Both the position numbers and the translations under genes were made by a program. Shown here one piece after another: positions 1 to 7,050 of a stretch of DNA of 33,669 nt. The stretch comes from Paracoccus sp. UBA889 (lineage in GTDB: Bacteria; Pseudomonadota; Alphaproteobacteria; Rhodobacterales; Rhodobacteraceae). The stretch covers positions 52,545 to 86,213 of the forward strand of contig DBFD01000049.1 in the NCBI GenBank assembly GCA_002294185.1. The letters are read 5' to 3'. The notes beneath the pieces are model-generated. The model saw nothing but the letters and a program-made list of their open reading frames with translations. It was not told the origin of the DNA and did no database searches. The number at the start of each line of letters is the position of its first letter. Within the stretch, counting starts at the first letter, position 1.

Positions 1-27
1 CAGCGGCACAATTTACCGGAAAACTGC

Positions 28-52
28 GGAACAATGCTGGCCAAGTTGTGTT
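28..52 (+). promoter_or_regulatory. EcfG-like general stress promoter
   Basis: GGAAC at 28-32 and TGTT at 49-52 are separated by 16 bases. The alphaproteobacterial general-stress sigma factor EcfG/RpoE2 is known to use GGAAC-N16/17-CGTT, so one of nine core positions differs. The site lies 43 bases before the ATG of a DUF883/ElaB-like gene, a class often under general stress control. Assignment is by pattern only, and whether this organism has EcfG cannot be seen here. Confidence 0.4.
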
Positions 53-95
53 GTGGCTTCGAAGGTCAACCAAGGCCAACGAAAGGACGAAAATC

Positions 96-518
96 ATGAC
101 CCATTCCGACGATGCAGCCAACAAGATGAAGCGCGACGCTCAGGCTGCGGCCAGCGAGGCGAAGAATGATCTCCGCGAGGGGGCCGGCCGCGTGGGCGAC
201 GATGTTCGCAGGACGGCACGCGACCTTGGTGACAATGCCGGGATCGACCGGCTCAAGGAACGGGGTGCCGATCTGGCCGAGACGGGGCGCGAATATGCCA
301 ACCGCGCCCGTGAGGCCGGAGAGGAATATGCCGAACGCGCCCGCGAAGAGGCGAACCGCCTTTATGAGACCGGTCAGCGCAAGGCGAACGAGGTCGCCCA
401 CTACGCCGAGGAACGCTATGACGAGGTATCCGAGATGGTGCGGCGCCATCCGGCTCAGGCATTGGGGATCGCAGCGGGCGTCGGTTTCCTCGTCGGATTG
501 ATCCTGGCACGTCGCTGA
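96..518 (+). CDS. DUF883/ElaB-YqjD-like membrane-anchored stress protein
   Basis: This 140-residue protein has a long, highly charged Ala/Glu/Arg-rich helical stretch (about residues 5-115) and one C-terminal membrane helix ending in LARR. That layout is typical of the DUF883 (ElaB/YqjD) family, whose E. coli members tether to the inner membrane and bind ribosomes in stationary phase. The ATG at 96 is preferred over an in-frame ATG at 48 because AAAGGA at 82-87 is correctly spaced and the upstream residues look non-coding. It is followed 10 bases later by a holin-like protein, so the two probably share a transcript and a stress promoter. The coiled, late-embryogenesis-like repeats (AREAGEEYAERAREEANR) fit a helical scaffold. 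The family call is fairly secure, but the role in this organism is inferred. Confidence 0.8.
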   Translation: MTHSDDAANKMKRDAQAAASEAKNDLREGAGRVGDDVRRTARDLGDNAGIDRLKERGADLAETGREYANRAREAGEEYAERAREEANRLYETGQRKANEVAHYAEERYDEVSEMVRRHPAQALGIAAGVGFLVGLILARR

Positions 519-528
519 GGTCGGCCGC

Positions 529-1179
529 ATGTTCGATTATGTCAACCGGCTTCAACTGGCCGCCAAGGATTCCGCAAGACGGACGGTGATGAAGGTTGTG
601 GCCGGGCTGATCCTGGCGATCGGCGCCGGCTTTCTGATCGCGGCATTATGGTCGTATCTCGCGATCAATCTTGGCTGGGGTCCGATGTTGGCATCCCTCG
701 CCATCGGCGGCGGATTCGTGGCGATCGCATTGATTCTGCTGATGGTTTCCAACCGTCAGCGTCACGCGATGCCGACCACGGACGACCTGAAGCGCGAGGT
801 CGAGGCGCGCGTGACGCTGGCCACCGACGCCGCTGTCGAGCGCGCCCGCACCGAAGCTTCGCGTCTGGTCGATTTGGCGGGCAGCCGCGCGCAATCCCTG
901 CTGGACGATGCGGGCGATCGGGTCGGCAGGATTGCCGATGATACCGGGCAGCGATTCTACGGCTTGGCACGGTCGGTCGGGATCACGCCCCAGAACATGG
1001 CTCGTGCCAAGGCGGATGCGGGGCAGGTCAGGGACGGCGCGAAACGGGCTGCAGACAGCAATGCCGGCAGCATGGCCAAGTTGATCGGGGCTTTCGCGAT
1101 CGGGGTCACGCTGGCAGCCAAGTTGCAGGAACGGCGGCAAGGACCCAAGACCGTCTTCGACGACGACGATCTGATGTAG
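529..1179 (+). CDS. Phage-holin-like superfamily / DUF1469 membrane protein
   Basis: A 216-residue protein with two adjacent membrane helices (about residues 22-44 and 52-73) joined by a short loop. A long soluble, Ala/Arg/Asp-rich helical tail follows. Two N-terminal helices with this loop are typical of the 'phage holin family' DUF1469 (PF07332) proteins of bacterial chromosomes. These are not lytic holins and usually travel with DUF883-type genes, as here. GAGGT upstream acts as the ribosome site. The second gene of a two-gene operon, it probably acts with its neighbour at the inner membrane under envelope or osmotic stress. That role is inferred from context. Confidence 0.7.
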   Translation: MFDYVNRLQLAAKDSARRTVMKVVAGLILAIGAGFLIAALWSYLAINLGWGPMLASLAIGGGFVAIALILLMVSNRQRHAMPTTDDLKREVEARVTLATDAAVERARTEASRLVDLAGSRAQSLLDDAGDRVGRIADDTGQRFYGLARSVGITPQNMARAKADAGQVRDGAKRAADSNAGSMAKLIGAFAIGVTLAAKLQERRQGPKTVFDDDDLM

Positions 1180-1213
1180 ATAAAGACTTCGCCGCTCAGC
1201 CTGCGCGGCGAAG
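1180..1213 (-). terminator. Hairpin with T-rich tail between convergent genes
   Basis: CTTCGCCG at 1187-1194 and CGGCGAAG at 1206-1213 form an 8-9 bp perfect stem. On the minus strand the stem is followed by TCTTTAT, so it fits a factor-independent terminator of the leftward receiver-like gene, whose stop lies in the loop. The same stem also lies just after the rightward stress operon and may serve both directions, although the plus-strand tail lacks T residues. Confidence 0.5.
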
Positions 1214-1576
1214 GCCAGTCAGGGAATTGACCAGATGGCTCAGATCCTCGCGCGTGAATGGCGAGGTCAGGCTGCGCCAGCCTTTCCGTATCACCTCGGT
1301 CACGGGGTCGTCGCCGGCTCGGATGACGATTTCTGCGCCGTTCGCGATTGCCCAATCGGCAAGGCCGCTATCCTCGACCTCCTGCACGTTCATCTTCGTG
1401 ACGATCACGGGAACCTCATCGGCACTCGGTGATACCTGCGAAACAAGCTCGGACGGAAAGCGCAGATGAATCACGTCACAGCCGGGACAGGCGGCGAGAA
1501 GGCCGGCGCACATGTCGCGGGCCACGAAGGTATCGCGTTCGATCACGATGAAACTGTAGCCGGATTGAGTCATCAT
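1196..1576 (-). CDS. Receiver-like protein lacking the phosphorylation site
   Basis: This 126-residue single-domain protein has the pattern of a CheY-like receiver. It opens with a beta strand ending in acidic ERD (Glu13-Asp15) and closes with a segment SLTSPFTREDL that matches the end of receivers, normally KPF. The central strand VPVIVTKMNV has no aspartate where the phosphate acceptor should be, and the conserved lysine is replaced by serine. It therefore cannot be a conventional phosphorelay receiver and may work as a phosphorylation-independent partner protein. AAAGGTGG precedes the start; two tandem ATGs (1576 and 1573) are possible. It is monocistronic, convergent with the stress operon. 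The family assignment is moderate because similarity is structural rather than motif-based. Confidence 0.55.
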   Translation of the reverse strand: MMTQSGYSFIVIERDTFVARDMCAGLLAACPGCDVIHLRFPSELVSQVSPSADEVPVIVTKMNVQEVEDSGLADWAIANGAEIVIRAGDDPVTEVIRKGWRSLTSPFTREDLSHLVNSLTGLRRAG

Positions 1577-1603
1577 GCGTCCACCTTTCCATCTCGGCGT
1601 CTT

Positions 1604-1626
1604 TTGATCAACTCAATTTAGATCAA
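1604..1626. promoter_or_regulatory. TTGATC-N11-GATCAA dyad upstream of the receiver-like gene
   Basis: TTGATC (1604-1609) and GATCAA (1621-1626) form a perfect 6-bp dyad with 11 intervening bases, 28 bases before the receiver-like start. It recalls FNR/CRP-type half-sites (TTGAT...ATCAA), but the spacing is not the usual four bases. It may be an operator; there is no further support. Confidence 0.25.
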
Positions 1627-1652
1627 GCCCGCGAATCTCTGTCTGGTATGGA

Positions 1653-2012
1653 TCAGGGGCAGGGCCGCAAGATGATGGGGTCGGAACGGGCCATGCCGAT
1701 TTCGCGGCAGGTCGCGTCGTCGCAGATCCGCCAACCGCCCCCGGTTGCCCCACTTGCCGCCAGGATCAGCTTGTCCCGGGGTGGAAGATCCGGCGTCCAG
1801 ACCCACCATCCATCGACCAGGCGCGCATCAGGCCCAGGCTCCATCCCCGCGCCCGAACCCTTGATCGCGGCGCCGGCAAGCACCAGCTTGTCGCCCTCGA
1901 TCCGCCACTCCTCGCGCCAGATCTGCCGCTCGACCGAATGGGTCCATTCCAGACGGAAATCGGCCCCGGAAAGCGCCAGCGTCACCATTCCCGCCAGCAG
2001 ACAGCCGCTCAT
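1653..2012 (-). CDS. DUF1850 domain-containing protein
   Basis: A 119-residue protein starting with a short hydrophobic stretch (MSGCLLAGMVTLALSGAD) that could be a signal or lipoprotein-like leader. The family motif FRLEWTHSVERQIWREEW, the central G-DKLVLAGAAIKGSGAGME and a C-terminal W-x-I-C-x-D-x-x-C segment follow. DUF1850 proteins are nearly always encoded beside TAXI-type TRAP transporters, and this is the case here: its ATG overlaps the permease stop in ATGA, so it is translationally coupled as the last gene of the operon. The biochemical role of the family is unknown; an accessory function in substrate binding or export is only a guess. Cys3 and Cys97/Cys102 are visible, but no lipobox is convincing. 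Confidence 0.8.
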   Translation of the reverse strand: MSGCLLAGMVTLALSGADFRLEWTHSVERQIWREEWRIEGDKLVLAGAAIKGSGAGMEPGPDARLVDGWWVWTPDLPPRDKLILAASGATGGGWRICDDATCREIGMARSDPIILRPCP

Positions 2013-4102
2013 GCCGCACGCGTCCGCAGCCACCAGACCCCTGCAAACAAGGCGGCCAGCGCAAAGCCGATCTCGTCGGTCAGGGGCAGGGCGGCGATCA
2101 TGGTAAAGGCGGCAGCCGCGGCCAGCAGCCGCTGCCAGACGGGCAGCCTGTGTCCCAGCCAGCCGATCACCGCCACGCCCCACAGCCCGATGGCCAGCAC
2201 GGATTTGCCGACGATATAGGCCACGGCAGGGGCAAATCCGACAGATGCGACCAGCGGCCCCCCGTCTTGCAGCATCAGGGCGGGCGTATAGACGGCCATG
2301 AAGGGAATGACGAAGCCTGCCGCTGCGACCTTCAGCGCCTCCATGCTGATCTTCAGGCCGTTTTCCCTGGCGATGGGCGCGGCCGCGAAACAGGCCAGCG
2401 CGACCGGCGGCGTCAGGTCGGCGAGGATGCCGAAATAGAAGACGAACATGTGGCTGACGATCAGCGGCACGCCCAATTGCAATAACGCGGGCGCGGCGAT
2501 GGTCGAGGTGATGATATAGTTCGGGATCGTCGGAATCCCCATGCCAAGAACGATACAGGTCAGCATGGTCAGGATCAGCGACAGGATCAGGCTGTTCTGC
2601 CCGACCGAGACGATGTAGATTCCGAATGTGTTGGCCGCCCCCGTCAGGGTCATGGTGCCGATGATGACGCCGACCAGCGCGGTGGCGACGCCCACCGGCA
2701 GGGCGGTCTTGGCGCCTTCGGCAAGGCTGTCGATGACCTGACGGATGGTCTCGCGTCCGCCTCTGGACAACAGGTTCCAGGCCAGCAGCGCGCCGATGCC
2801 GCCCCACAGGGCCGTGTTTCCGAAACGCAGGAAACTGCCCGCGACCAGGCCGAGGCCGATCCAGAAGATCACCTTCAGCACCATCGAAGGCAGGCCAAGC
2901 GCGGCGGATGTGCCAAGGATCAGCATGATCGTCAGGCCCAGACCCACCGTGCCCGCGAAAAGCGGCGTATAGCCCGAGAACAGCAGATAGACCAGCATTG
3001 CCAGCGGCAGCAGCAGATACCAGTTCTCGCGCAGGGCCGCGACGGCCGAGGGCAGATCCTCCTTTGCCATGCCGCGCAGGTTACGGCGTCCGGCCTCGAG
3101 ATGGACGATCCAGAAGGCGCTGGCGAAATAGAGGATGGCGGGAATGATCGCGGCGCGGACAATCTCGACATAGGCGACGCCCAATGTCTCGGCCATGATG
3201 AAGGCGACCGCCCCCATCACCGGCGGCATGATCTGCCCGCCCATAGAGGCGGTGGATTCGACCCCGCCGGCGAAGGCCGCGCGATAGCCGAAGCGTTTCA
3301 TCAGCGGAATCGTGAACTGCCCGGTGGTGACGACATTGGCCACGCCGGACCCCGAAATCGTACCCATCAGCCCCGACGAGATCACCGAAACCTTCGCCGC
3401 ACCACCCATCCTGTGCCCGACCATGCCCAGCGACACGTCGGTGAACAGCTTGATCATCCCGGCCTTTTCCAGAAAGGATCCGAACAGGATGAACAGGAAG
3501 ATATAGGTCGTGCTGACATAGAGCGGCGTGCCGTAGATACCTTCGGTGCCATAGGCCATCTGTTCGACAACCTGGCCCAGATCATAGCCGCGCGTGACCA
3601 TGGGTCCGGGAAAATACTGCCCGAACAGGGCATAGATCAGGAACAATCCGGCCACGATCGGAAGCGCCGGCCCCATTACCGCGTAGGCGGCAGCAAAGGT
3701 GGCGATCAGGGCGATGATGCCGATCACGATATCGGTCCGGTTCAGCATCCCCGACCGCATCATCAGCGGAACGTATTCCACCCATTGATAGCCGGCGACC
3801 AGAACGCCGGCGCCGGCCATCACCCAGGCCAGCGTCTTCGGCAGCAGGCCGGTTCGCCCGCGCAGGGCCGCCAGCAGCGGAAACCCGAGCAGCATCAGAA
3901 AGCCCAGATGCAACGCGCGCTGGATCTGGCTGGACAGGGTGATCAGATGGGCCGCGATCGCGATCTGGTAAAGCGAGAAGGCGACAGCGATCCAGAACAG
4001 AAGCCGCCCCTCGAAGCCGGGCGGAAAGCTTTCGGCCAGCGGGTCGTGAAGCCCCAGATCGGGATCGCCCGCCGGTGCGGCGTGCTGTTGCGCTGTGGTC
4101 AT
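2009..4102 (-). CDS. TRAP transporter fused permease (4TM/12TM)
   Basis: A 697-residue polytopic inner-membrane protein that fuses the small (DctQ-like, four-helix) and large (DctM-like, twelve-helix) TRAP subunits. The N-terminal helices span about residues 33-170. The DctM part begins near residue 190 and contains GTISGSGVANVVTTGQFTIP followed by EST-ASMGGQIMPPVMG, the conserved substrate and ion pathway. A second repeat has TGAANTFGIYI and LGMGIPTIPNY. It moves a substrate with sodium or protons, fed by the periplasmic binding protein encoded just upstream. The fused form is characteristic of TAXI-TRAP systems. Substrate is not predictable; glutamate, 2-oxoglutarate and other carboxylates have been reported for relatives. 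The stop overlaps the DUF1850 start. Confidence 0.92.
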   Translation of the reverse strand: MTTAQQHAAPAGDPDLGLHDPLAESFPPGFEGRLLFWIAVAFSLYQIAIAAHLITLSSQIQRALHLGFLMLLGFPLLAALRGRTGLLPKTLAWVMAGAGVLVAGYQWVEYVPLMMRSGMLNRTDIVIGIIALIATFAAAYAVMGPALPIVAGLFLIYALFGQYFPGPMVTRGYDLGQVVEQMAYGTEGIYGTPLYVSTTYIFLFILFGSFLEKAGMIKLFTDVSLGMVGHRMGGAAKVSVISSGLMGTISGSGVANVVTTGQFTIPLMKRFGYRAAFAGGVESTASMGGQIMPPVMGAVAFIMAETLGVAYVEIVRAAIIPAILYFASAFWIVHLEAGRRNLRGMAKEDLPSAVAALRENWYLLLPLAMLVYLLFSGYTPLFAGTVGLGLTIMLILGTSAALGLPSMVLKVIFWIGLGLVAGSFLRFGNTALWGGIGALLAWNLLSRGGRETIRQVIDSLAEGAKTALPVGVATALVGVIIGTMTLTGAANTFGIYIVSVGQNSLILSLILTMLTCIVLGMGIPTIPNYIITSTIAAPALLQLGVPLIVSHMFVFYFGILADLTPPVALACFAAAPIARENGLKISMEALKVAAAGFVIPFMAVYTPALMLQDGGPLVASVGFAPAVAYIVGKSVLAIGLWGVAVIGWLGHRLPVWQRLLAAAAAFTMIAALPLTDEIGFALAALFAGVWWLRTRAA

Positions 4103-4121
4103 TCGGGGATCCCGCTTCAGG

Positions 4122-4150
4122 GACCGGGCCGGGACGATCCCGGCCCGGTC
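4122..4150 (-). other. Intercistronic hairpin between TRAP binding protein and permease
   Basis: A perfect 13-bp inverted repeat (arms 4122-4134 and 4138-4150) with a three-base CGA loop lies between the binding-protein stop and the permease start. No T-run follows, so it is less likely a full terminator than an mRNA-stabilising or attenuating hairpin. Such elements typically give more binding protein than permease from one operon. Confidence 0.55.
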
Positions 4151-4156
4151 AGACCA

Positions 4157-5113
4157 TCATTCGGCCTTCACGCCGACTTCGTCGTAGTATTTCTGCGCCC
4201 CGGGATGGACCGGAATCGGCATCCCCTTCAGCGCGTTCTGCACGTCGATGCTGGCGGTCGCAGCATGGGCGGCCTTCAACTCGTCCAGGTTTTCATACAA
4301 CAGCTTGGTCATCTGATAGGCCAGATCGTCGCTGACATTGCTGCTGCTGACCAGGAAATTGATGACGGCGACGGTAGGCACGGCCTCGTTCTGGCCGTCA
4401 TAGGTGTTGGCGGGGATGTTCTCGGCCACATAGGGCGCGCCCAGCTTTTCGGCAACATCGGCGGGCACCGAGACCACGGTGATCGGGATCGAGGTGGACA
4501 GATCCTTCAGCGAGGCCACGCCGAGCCCGGCAGATTGCAGCGTCGCGTCAAGCTGACGGTTCTTCATCAGATCGACCGATTCCGCAAAGGGCAGATATTC
4601 GACCTGGCCCAGATCGTCATAGCTCATCCCGGCGGCGGCCAGGATCGCGCGCGCATTCAGTTCGGTTCCCGATTTCGGCGCGCCCACCGACAGCGCCTTG
4701 CCCTTCAGATCCGCCAGCGTCTTGATGCCGGATTCCTTGCTGGCGACGATCTGGATGAAGTTCGGATACATGGCCGAAATTCCGCGCAGCTTGTCCAGCG
4801 GCTGCGGAAAACCGGCATCGGCGCTGCCCTCGGCCGCCAGCTTGACGGAGTCGCCAAGCGCCAGACCGATCTCGCCCTTGCCCTGCTGCAGCAGGTTCAG
4901 GTTCTCGACGCTGGCCTTGGTGGACTGGACCTGAACCTTGGCACCCTCGATGCCGTCGCTGTAAATCTTCGACAGCGCGCCACCGACCGGGTAATAGACG
5001 CCCGAGGTGCCGCCGGTCAGGATATTGATGAATTCCTGCGCCGAAGCCGTCAGCGGCGCGGCCGTCAGCGCCACGCCCGCCGCGAGGCAGGCGATCTTGT
5101 TGCGGATTGTCAT
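4157..5113 (-). CDS. TAXI family TRAP transporter substrate-binding protein
   Basis: A 318-residue periplasmic protein with a Sec signal peptide (about residues 1-25, ending ASA-Q). The mature start FINILTGGTSGVYYPVGG, the segment STKASVENLNLLQQGKGEIG and a C-terminal P-V-H-P-G-A-x-K-Y-Y are typical of the TAXI (TRAP-associated extracytoplasmic immunogenic) family. A strong GGAGGGG ribosome site stands before the ATG at 5113. It captures a solute in the periplasm and hands it to the fused permease encoded downstream. It is the first and presumably most expressed gene of the operon. The substrate cannot be read from sequence alone. Confidence 0.93.
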   Translation of the reverse strand: MTIRNKIACLAAGVALTAAPLTASAQEFINILTGGTSGVYYPVGGALSKIYSDGIEGAKVQVQSTKASVENLNLLQQGKGEIGLALGDSVKLAAEGSADAGFPQPLDKLRGISAMYPNFIQIVASKESGIKTLADLKGKALSVGAPKSGTELNARAILAAAGMSYDDLGQVEYLPFAESVDLMKNRQLDATLQSAGLGVASLKDLSTSIPITVVSVPADVAEKLGAPYVAENIPANTYDGQNEAVPTVAVINFLVSSSNVSDDLAYQMTKLLYENLDELKAAHAATASIDVQNALKGMPIPVHPGAQKYYDEVGVKAE

Positions 5114-5204
5114 GTTTCCCCTCCCTGGGACATTTTCTTGGTGGGCGCAGGTTAGGCAGCTTTCCGGACAAGGTCAAAAGGGAAAAGCTTCGGCCCATCG
5201 CAAA

Positions 5205-5235
5205 GGGCGCCGCGCGAGAAGATCGCGCGGCGCCC
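5205..5235 (-). terminator. Hairpin terminator after grxD
   Basis: Arms at 5205-5217 and 5223-5235 form a perfect 13-bp GC stem with a five-base loop, directly after the grxD stop. On the minus strand it is followed by only TTT, so it is strong by stem but weak by T-tract. It probably insulates the TRAP operon from the bolA-grxD transcript. Confidence 0.6.
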
Positions 5236-5260
5236 GGAAATATCATGCGCTTCAGGCCCT

Positions 5261-5623
5261 TCAGGCATTTGCCTCGCGAATTTTCGCGGCCGCGTCCTTG
5301 TCATAGCCGACGCCCTGCTTGTCGAAAAGCTGATCCAGTTCGCCCGTCAACGTCATTTCGGTCACGATGTCGCAGCCGCCCACGAATTCGCCCTTCACAT
5401 AAAGCTGCGGAATCGTCGGCCATTCCGAGAAATCCTTGACGCCCTGACGGATGCCGTCATCGGCCAGCACGTTCACGTCGCGGTAATCCACGCCCATGTA
5501 GTTCAGCACGCCGGCGACGCGGCTGGAAAACCCGCATTGCGGCATTTCCTTCGTGCCTTTCATGAACAGCACCACATCGCTGGTATCGATCAGGTCCTGG
5601 ATCTTGTCCTTGACGTCGCTCAT
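5261..5623 (-). CDS. grxD: Monothiol glutaredoxin Grx4 family
   Basis: This 120-residue protein has the monothiol active site CGFS at Cys30, the KGT glutathione-binding segment at about residues 22-24, and WPTIPQLYVKGEFVGGCDI. All are standard for Grx4/GrxD proteins, which hold a glutathione-bridged [2Fe-2S] cluster and deliver it in cytoplasmic Fe-S and iron homeostasis. Length matches the single-domain family (about 105-120 residues). It lies 51 bases downstream of bolA in the same direction; BolA and Grx4 are known to form cluster-bridged heterodimers, so co-expression makes biological sense. The call is secure. Confidence 0.95.
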   Translation of the reverse strand: MSDVKDKIQDLIDTSDVVLFMKGTKEMPQCGFSSRVAGVLNYMGVDYRDVNVLADDGIRQGVKDFSEWPTIPQLYVKGEFVGGCDIVTEMTLTGELDQLFDKQGVGYDKDAAAKIREANA

Positions 5624-5674
5624 CTGATTTGTCCTTTCTGTCGCGCGGCCGAAGCCCCGGGTGGGGCAGGGGCG

Positions 5675-5917
5675 TCAATCGGGGGCCTTGGTTGTCAGCG
5701 CCAGGGCGTGCAGTTCGCCCGCATTGCCGTCCATCCTGCCCTTCAGCGCGGCATAGACGGCGCGCTGCTGCTGGACGCGGTTCTGACCCCGGAAGCTTTC
5801 GTCGATGACCTCGGCCGCGAAATGGTTCCCGTCGCCGGCCAGATCGGTGATCGTGATACGCGCATCGGGGAAGGCGGCCCGGATGAGGGCTTCGATTTCG
5901 TGGGCTTCCATCGCCAT
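5675..5917 (-). CDS. bolA: BolA family protein
   Basis: An 80-residue BolA-fold protein. The segments DLAGDGNHFAAEVIDESFRGQNRVQQQRAVYAAL and GELHALALTTKAP fit the family; His in GNHF and the late His in GELHALAL are the cluster-ligand candidates. GAGGA is placed seven bases before the ATG at 5917, so that start is preferred over the second ATG at 5911 and over upstream readthrough. It is the first gene of the pair with grxD. The protein likely partners Grx4 in handling Fe-S clusters. Because there are several BolA paralogues in alphaproteobacteria, it may correspond to the IbaG/YrbA-like class instead of true BolA. Confidence 0.9.
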   Translation of the reverse strand: MAMEAHEIEALIRAAFPDARITITDLAGDGNHFAAEVIDESFRGQNRVQQQRAVYAALKGRMDGNAGELHALALTTKAPD

Positions 5918-6110
5918 GGCGCTGTCCTCTGTCGCTTGCTGCAAGATGTAGGGGATGCACGATAGCCCCGCAAGTGCGGCGGAGCTCGGCCCGGGCCGCG
6001 AGGCGGGCTTGACGATTGTGTTCGCCGGCATGGCCCGACCAAAAACGGTTTACGGCGGCACGGTTTTCGGTTCAGGCTGAAGCAACGCGACTGCGGCAAT
6101 GGAAGCCCCG

Positions 6111-6800
6111 ATGACGACACAACGCCCGATCCTTGTCTTCGACGTGAACGAGACGCTTCTGGACCTCGACCACCTGGGGCCGGTGTTCCAGGAGATTTTC
6201 GGCGATCGCGCCGTGATGCGCGATTGGTTCGCCCAACTGATCCTGTATTCGCAGACGCTGACCCTGATCGGCGCGCGCGAGAATTTCGCCGCGCTGGCGG
6301 TTTCGGTGCTGGAGATGATGGGAACCATCCGTGGCATCGCGATCACCGACCGCGACAGGGCTGCCCTGGCGCGCGCCCTGGGATCGCTGCCGGCGCATCC
6401 GGATGCGGCCGAGGCGCTGGATTACCTGCGCGACCTCGGGTTCCGCATGGTGACGCTGACGAATTCGCCGCCCTCGGATGGCCCCTCGGCGCTGGATCGC
6501 GCAGGCCTGGGCGGCTATTTCGAAAGATCCTTCAGCGTCGCGCCGACCGGACGTTTCAAGCCCGCGCCGCAGACCTACCGGCTTGTCGCCGACGCATTGG
6601 CCGTCACGCCGCGCGATCTGTGTCTGGTGGCGTGCCATGTCTGGGACACGATGGGCTTGCAGGCCATGGGCGGCAAGGGCGCGCTTGTCACCCATGGCGT
6701 GAATGCACCGCTGCCGGGCCGCTCCGTGCCGCAGCCCGATCTGGTCGCGGCCGATCTGTCCAGCCTGGCGCGAAGGATCGCCGAGGCCTGGCCGGGTTGA
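6111..6800 (+). CDS. Type II haloacid dehalogenase-like hydrolase
   Basis: A HAD-superfamily protein of 229 residues (233 if the in-frame ATG at 6099 is used). GGAAG lies before the ATG at 6111, which favours that start. Motif I is VFDVNETLLDL (nucleophile Asp11), motif II TLTNSP, motif III FKPAPQTY with its lysine, and motif IV HVWDTMGLQAMGG, as in L-2-haloacid dehalogenases, where HpWD-hGA is usual. It may cleave carbon-halogen bonds or act on a phosphorylated metabolite; substrate is not determined by motifs. It is divergent from bolA and monocistronic. The HAD type II subgroup is a good fit; true dehalogenase activity is inferred. Confidence 0.85.
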   Translation: MTTQRPILVFDVNETLLDLDHLGPVFQEIFGDRAVMRDWFAQLILYSQTLTLIGARENFAALAVSVLEMMGTIRGIAITDRDRAALARALGSLPAHPDAAEALDYLRDLGFRMVTLTNSPPSDGPSALDRAGLGGYFERSFSVAPTGRFKPAPQTYRLVADALAVTPRDLCLVACHVWDTMGLQAMGGKGALVTHGVNAPLPGRSVPQPDLVAADLSSLARRIAEAWPG

Positions 6801-7050
6801 TCATGGCAGGTTCTTGGTCGTGACCGGTTCCCCTTGTCGGGACTCGAGGTGCTGCAATCTGCCTCTGCTTCCGGTCGGAACGATCATTCCGAAGGCGGCG
6901 TGATCCGTGACGGCCGAAAGGCTGCCGGTCGCAGCCTTTGCTTGCCTTTACGCGCAGACAAGGCCCGCGACCGCCGCGCGGTTTCGCTGTTCCTGTAACG
7001 AAATCGGAAGACAGGACGAACTGCCCGCCACGGCCAACGAAGGAGCAGTC

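Noticed and set aside
3101-5155. Plus-strand open frame of 684 codons opposite the TRAP genes
   Set aside because: It overlaps two clear TRAP genes and shows antisense composition.
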